Made by a program: the position numbers and the translations under genes. 8,379 nt of DNA from positions 1 to 8,379 of the forward strand of contig DAHXMN010000028.1 in the NCBI GenBank assembly GCA_027371725.1. The letters are read 5' to 3'. Source of the stretch: Candidatus Woesearchaeota archaeon. Lineage in GTDB: Archaea > Nanobdellota > Nanobdellia > Woesearchaeales > UBA525. Shown here one piece after another: positions 5,989 to 8,379 of the stretch. Each line of letters opens with the position of its first letter. Position 1 is the first letter of the stretch. The notes under the pieces are model-generated. The model had not been told where the DNA came from and made no database searches. It saw nothing but the letters and a program-made list of their open reading frames with translations.

Positions 5989-6991
5989 CTCCCAAGGAGT
6001 GGTCCGTCACGAACTCCGCGAACCTGTCCCGGACGTACTCCTCGAGATTCTCGAGATACTTGACGCTCGGCTTGAACGAGATGCGATGGCTCAGCACCGA
6101 GACGACGACCGCCCGGATATCGTCCGCGTCCACGGTCTTCGCGCCCCGCACCTTCGCCATCGCCGCGCTCCGCTCCACGACGCCCAGCGTGGCGCGGACG
6201 CTCGGCTTCCGGTCGAGGTTCTTGTCTTCCCGGAGCCCGCGGATGAACGCAATCACCGCGGTCTTGAGCCTGGGCGGGAACGTGACGCCGGACACTTCCT
6301 TCGCCTTGGCCGCGACAATCGCCTCCTCGATACTCATGGTCTCAGGGTAGTCCATCGTGATCAGGTCGAACCGGTCGAGGAAGACGTCGCTCAGCTTCTC
6401 CGTGGACGAGTCCTCGGGATTCATGGTGCCGATGAACAGGAAGTCGGAAGCGAGGTCCACCTCGTAGCTCCCGATCGTGACCCGCTTCTCCTCCAGCACC
6501 TGGAGGAGCGCGTTCTGGAGCTTGTCGCTGCAACGATTGACTTCGTCGAAGAACAGGACGCCGTTGTTCGCCTTGAAGATCTTCCCCGGCGTGAACGCCT
6601 CGACCGAGAGCGGGCCGTATTTCAGCGCCTTCACCGGGTCGATGTCCCCGATCAGGTCCTCGGCCGTGAGGTCCGGGCTCCCCTGGACGCGGACGAAGCG
6701 GCCCTCGCCCGTGACGCTGCGCTTCGCCTTCGTCTTCCCGGCGCGGCACTCGGGGCAGAGCGGCTGGCCCGGCCGGCAGTTGAAGCCGCAGTCCATCACC
6801 TCGAGCTCGGGGAGGAGCTTCGCCACGTTCCGCGCAAGCGTCGTCTTCCCGATGCCCGGCGGTCCGACGACGATGACGTTGCGGCCGACGATGAGCGCGG
6901 ACTTCAGCGCGCGCTTCGCCTCCTCCTGCCCGAGGATGTCAGTGAACTCCTGCCTGCCGAGATTCTCGAAAAACCTGCTGTCCGGTGTCAT
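5978..6991 (-). CDS. MoxR-family AAA+ ATPase with a four-cysteine insertion
   Basis: A 337-residue AAA+ ATPase of the MoxR / Mg-chelatase I branch. Walker A is GPPGIGKTT (about 43-51), Walker B is VLFFDE (145-150), sensor 1 is GTMNPED (N191), the arginine finger is LDRFD (R207) and sensor 2 is PSVRA (R266). Between Walker A and the next conserved strand there is an insertion with C68, C72, C79 and C82 (C-x3-C-x6-C-x2-C), a probable zinc site. The ring ATPase uses ATP to remodel clients together with the VWA protein encoded downstream. The start is ATG 6991, because a TATA box at 7013-7020 is about 26 nt upstream with the strong BRE GCGAAAAAGG, giving a leaderless transcript, and no SD is present. 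Confidence 0.95.
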   Translation of the reverse strand: MTPDSRFFENLGRQEFTDILGQEEAKRALKSALIVGRNVIVVGPPGIGKTTLARNVAKLLPELEVMDCGFNCRPGQPLCPECRAGKTKAKRSVTGEGRFVRVQGSPDLTAEDLIGDIDPVKALKYGPLSVEAFTPGKIFKANNGVLFFDEVNRCSDKLQNALLQVLEEKRVTIGSYEVDLASDFLFIGTMNPEDSSTEKLSDVFLDRFDLITMDYPETMSIEEAIVAAKAKEVSGVTFPPRLKTAVIAFIRGLREDKNLDRKPSVRATLGVVERSAAMAKVRGAKTVDADDIRAVVVSVLSHRISFKPSVKYLENLEEYVRDRFAEFVTDHSLGGEG

Positions 6992-7012
6992 CCGACGCGT
7001 GATGCGGCCGCG

Positions 7013-7020
7013 GTTTATAA
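7013..7020 (-). promoter_or_regulatory. TATA box for MoxR, nearly palindromic
   Basis: The minus strand reads GCGAAAAAGG then TTATAAAC, centred about 26 nt before ATG 6991. The element is part of GGTTTATAACC (7012-7022), with complementary GGTT/AACC arms, so it may also fire on the plus strand toward the RNA-like element at 7039. The plus-strand flank is GC-rich and lacks a good BRE. Confidence 0.65.
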
Positions 7021-7038
7021 CCTTTTTCGCGAGTTAAT

Positions 7039-7223
7039 GGCCCTGAGGATGGCCCCGAGGCGAACTCGCCTTCGGCGGTGTCGCCGGCTGCTCGCGTATC
7101 GCTGCGAACTCCGAAGGGCCTCGTCCCCGGATGGGGCAACCCCCCGCTCGGCCTTTCCAGCCTCTCTACGCCACGCTCGCCCTGAGGCCGGTGACACATC
7201 ATCCGCCTCAGGGCCTTTCTTTT
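7039..7223 (+). ncRNA. Candidate structured non-coding RNA
   Basis: A gene-free, GC-rich stretch with strong and mutually consistent RNA structure. The first ten bases, GGCCCTGAGG (7039-7048), are perfectly complementary to CCTCAGGGCC (7206-7215), closing the ends. Inside, CGAGGC (7056-7061) and CCTTCGG (7069-7075) pair with CCGAAGGGCCTCG (7111-7123), leaving a 7-nt bulge. CCCC-GGAT-GGGG forms a hairpin at 7125-7136. A T-rich run, TTTCTTTT, follows at 7216-7223. The plus-strand TATA at 7014-7021 predicts a start near 7043, matching the 5' arm. It does not fit a known archaeal family: it is too short for SRP RNA and lacks RNase P core motifs. The minus strand is a weaker alternative because the T tract follows the hairpin only on the plus strand. 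Confidence 0.4.
7179..7223 (+). terminator. Hairpin and T-tract terminator-like element
   Basis: GCCCTGAGGC (7179-7188) and GCCTCAGGGC (7205-7214) form a perfect 10-bp stem with a 16-nt loop, followed by TTTCTTTT. This resembles an intrinsic terminator read on the plus strand and ends just before the TATA box of the pilin-like operon. Confidence 0.55.
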
Positions 7224-7232
7224 GCAAAACTA

Positions 7233-7240
7233 TTTATATC
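7233..7240 (+). promoter_or_regulatory. TATA box for the pilin-like operon
   Basis: GCAAAACTA then TTTATATC, a good BRE/TATA. The predicted start is near 7262, giving a leader of only about 5 nt before GTG 7268, consistent with near-leaderless translation and with no SD there. Confidence 0.65.
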
Positions 7241-7267
7241 CTCCGTGACGGGAACCCGGTAGAAGAG

Positions 7268-7759
7268 GTGGTCAGCATCAGCGGGAGGAGGAGCGGGGCC
7301 GGCGGCCGGACGAGGGGTCAGATCAGCGTCGAGTACGTGATGATCATCGCGTTCACGTTCGCGGTTCTCATCCCGGGCATCTACTTCTTCTACAGCTACT
7401 CCCAGGGCTCGTCGAGCAGCCTCTCCTCGTCGCAGTACAACAAGCTCGGCCAGGAGATGCTCAGCACCTCGTTCAAGGCGCTCGCGCAGGGCAGCGGCTC
7501 GTGGCTGACCCTGGACGCCATCATCCCCAGCAACGTCGAGGCCATCAACGTCACGGGCGGCGGCAAGGAGCTCGTCGTCCAGTACGGCACGAACGCGGGC
7601 GCGACCGAGGCGGTCTTCTTCAGCGACGTGACCTTGACGACCGTTTCCGGCGGCGACGGCTCGATCTTCCTCAACGCCGCGCACAGCGGCAGGGCGACCT
7701 TCCGTTTCACCGCCTCCGACAGCGACACGGTCACGATCCAGGAGACCGCCGGTTCGTGA
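7268..7759 (+). CDS. Class III signal-peptide (pilin-like) protein 1
   Basis: A 163-residue secreted protein. It starts at GTG 7268, chosen because the TATA box lies about 31 nt upstream and no ATG lies before the signal. The N-terminus is basic and Gly-rich (MVSISGRRSGAGGRTRG) and is followed by QISVEYVMIIAFTFAVL. This is the QxSxE class III motif, with predicted cleavage G17|Q18 and Glu at +5 (E22). The single hydrophobic helix (about 23-43) would form the pilus core or a membrane anchor. The remaining 120 residues are Ser-, Gly- and Thr-rich with alternating hydrophobic residues, a beta-rich extracellular domain. EppA-type peptidases cut such signals and the products form pilus-like surface structures; whether this one polymerises is unknown. 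The next gene begins 5 nt after its stop. Confidence 0.85.
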   Translation: MVSISGRRSGAGGRTRGQISVEYVMIIAFTFAVLIPGIYFFYSYSQGSSSSLSSSQYNKLGQEMLSTSFKALAQGSGSWLTLDAIIPSNVEAINVTGGGKELVVQYGTNAGATEAVFFSDVTLTTVSGGDGSIFLNAAHSGRATFRFTASDSDTVTIQETAGS

Positions 7760-7764
7760 GGACG

Positions 7765-8271
7765 ATGGCACGCAGTTCTTCCCGCCGGGCGCAGGGCAGC
7801 TTCGAGTTCATCGTGCTCCTCGGCTTCATGGTCGTCGTCTTCCTCGGCTTCTTCGTCGCGATCGAGACCCGCATCGCCGACCAGCAGCAGGCCAATCGCC
7901 TGTCGCTCTACGTCCAGCTCGCCGACTACGTCGAGAAGGAGATGCTCCTCGCTTCGCAGGTCAGGCCGGGCTACATCTGTTCCTTCCCCCTGCCCGCGGT
8001 GCTCCAGGACGAGCCGTACAACCTCACGCTCGAGGACGGCGACACCCTCGTCATCCAGGGCCGCTATTCGCAGAACGAGTATATCCGTTTCCTCGACGTC
8101 AACGTCACGCTCGTCCCCTCGGGAGTGACTGAGACGAATCCTGACTCGTTCCTCCCGCCCGGAGACGTGAACCGTACCGTCATCATCGAGAAGAACGACA
8201 CCGGCATCTACATCCGCAAGGACTGCGAGCGGCAGGGCCTCGATCTCGCCGCTTGCCAGGCGACCGGTTAG
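7765..8271 (+). CDS. Class III signal-peptide (pilin-like) protein 2
   Basis: A 168-residue secreted protein. It starts at ATG 7765, preceded by GTGAGG partly overlapping the stop of the upstream gene, which suggests translational coupling. The N-terminus MARSSSRRA is followed by QGSFEFIVLLGFMVVVFLGF, again QxSxE. The predicted cut is A9|Q10 with Glu at +5 (E14). The preceding residue is Ala, not the usual Gly. One hydrophobic helix (about 15-32) precedes a region with NLTL, NVTL and NRTV sequons (possible N-glycosylation) and two cysteines near the C-terminus, in KDCERQGLDLAACQATG, which may form a disulfide. A third Cys is near residue 73. It likely anchors in or assembles with protein 1. 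Confidence 0.85.
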   Translation: MARSSSRRAQGSFEFIVLLGFMVVVFLGFFVAIETRIADQQQANRLSLYVQLADYVEKEMLLASQVRPGYICSFPLPAVLQDEPYNLTLEDGDTLVIQGRYSQNEYIRFLDVNVTLVPSGVTETNPDSFLPPGDVNRTVIIEKNDTGIYIRKDCERQGLDLAACQATG

Positions 8272-8379
8272 CCCGCATCCTCGTCGCGACGGCATCATGG
8301 CTGGCCCGGAACGCGAGCCCTTTTCCCTTCTCTTTTTCACACCTCTCCCTGGAAGCGGCGGGCGGCCCGCAACGGATCG
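8272..8379 (+). terminator. T-rich 3' end of the pilin-like operon
   Basis: About 50 nt after the stop codon is a pyrimidine stretch, CCCTTTTCCCTTCTCTTTTT (about 8318-8337), typical of oligo-T archaeal termination. No clear hairpin precedes it. The last 40 nt hold no visible gene. Confidence 0.5.

Noticed and set aside
7118..7140. Resemblance of GGATGGGGCAACC to the SRP RNA helix 8 motif.
   Set aside because: The GGAA tetraloop and AGCA side are missing, and the element is too short for archaeal SRP RNA.
5765..7267. Long plus-strand frame running into pilin-like protein 1.
   Set aside because: It runs antisense to VWA and MoxR, whose motifs are complete. The pilin starts at GTG 7268.
7396..8340. 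Long minus-strand frame opposite the pilin-like genes.
   Set aside because: Shadow frame; the plus strand has clear signal peptides, promoter and coupling.
1..8379. CRISPR arrays, transposases or IS ends, tRNA and rRNA genes.
   Set aside because: No regular repeat array, transposase motif, tRNA cloverleaf or rRNA conserved segment was found by eye.

Overview
The window is archaeal, GC-rich DNA. Several genes are preceded by an archaeal TATA box with a purine-rich BRE. At several of these the box lies 25-27 nt before the start codon, the geometry of leaderless transcripts. Other starts have Shine-Dalgarno sequences complementary to an archaeal 16S end (GGTGAT, GGAGG). Two secreted proteins carry archaeal class III (QxSxE) signal peptides. 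GC-rich third codon positions separate the real genes from the many shadow frames. The lineage cannot be fixed from this sequence. The PepSY-like small protein, the class III signal peptides and the MoxR/VWA pair would suit a DPANN or deep euryarchaeal genome, but that is inference.

Layout. 1-129: the first codons of a leaderless minus-strand gene leaving the window, preceded by a very small 24-residue minus-strand gene with its own TATA box, leader hairpin and SD. 130-689: mostly gene-free, with imperfect repeats. 690-1193: minus-strand PepSY-like hypothetical protein. 1465-1797: small plus-strand CxxC protein, convergent with and overlapping the next gene. 1770-3348: minus-strand pair of a leaderless calcineurin-type phosphoesterase and an amidohydrolase, joined by a 130-nt spacer that can fold in two mutually exclusive ways. 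3453-4792: plus-strand two-gene operon of unknown function, with a strong TATA box, a perfect operator-like palindrome at the predicted start site and a leader hairpin. 4771-6991: minus-strand MoxR AAA+ ATPase and VWA-domain protein, overlapping by 11 nt, with a leaderless MoxR start. 7011-7223: gene-free, highly structured stretch that looks like a small non-coding RNA ending in a hairpin plus T tract. 7233-8271: plus-strand operon of two small class III signal-peptide (pilin-like) surface proteins, followed by a T-rich terminator.

How the parts may work together. MoxR and its VWA partner form a classic chaperone-like pair that remodels or inserts metal into client proteins. Next to them, divergently transcribed, are two proteins that should be processed by a class III (EppA-type) peptidase and assembled into, or anchored in, the cell envelope. 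The putative RNA sits between the two units, under a nearly palindromic TATA element. No defence system, CRISPR array, transposase, tRNA or rRNA is visible. The least explained parts are the RNA-like element at 7039-7223, the 24-residue gene, the switch-like spacer at 2598-2727 and the unknown two-gene operon with its operator.
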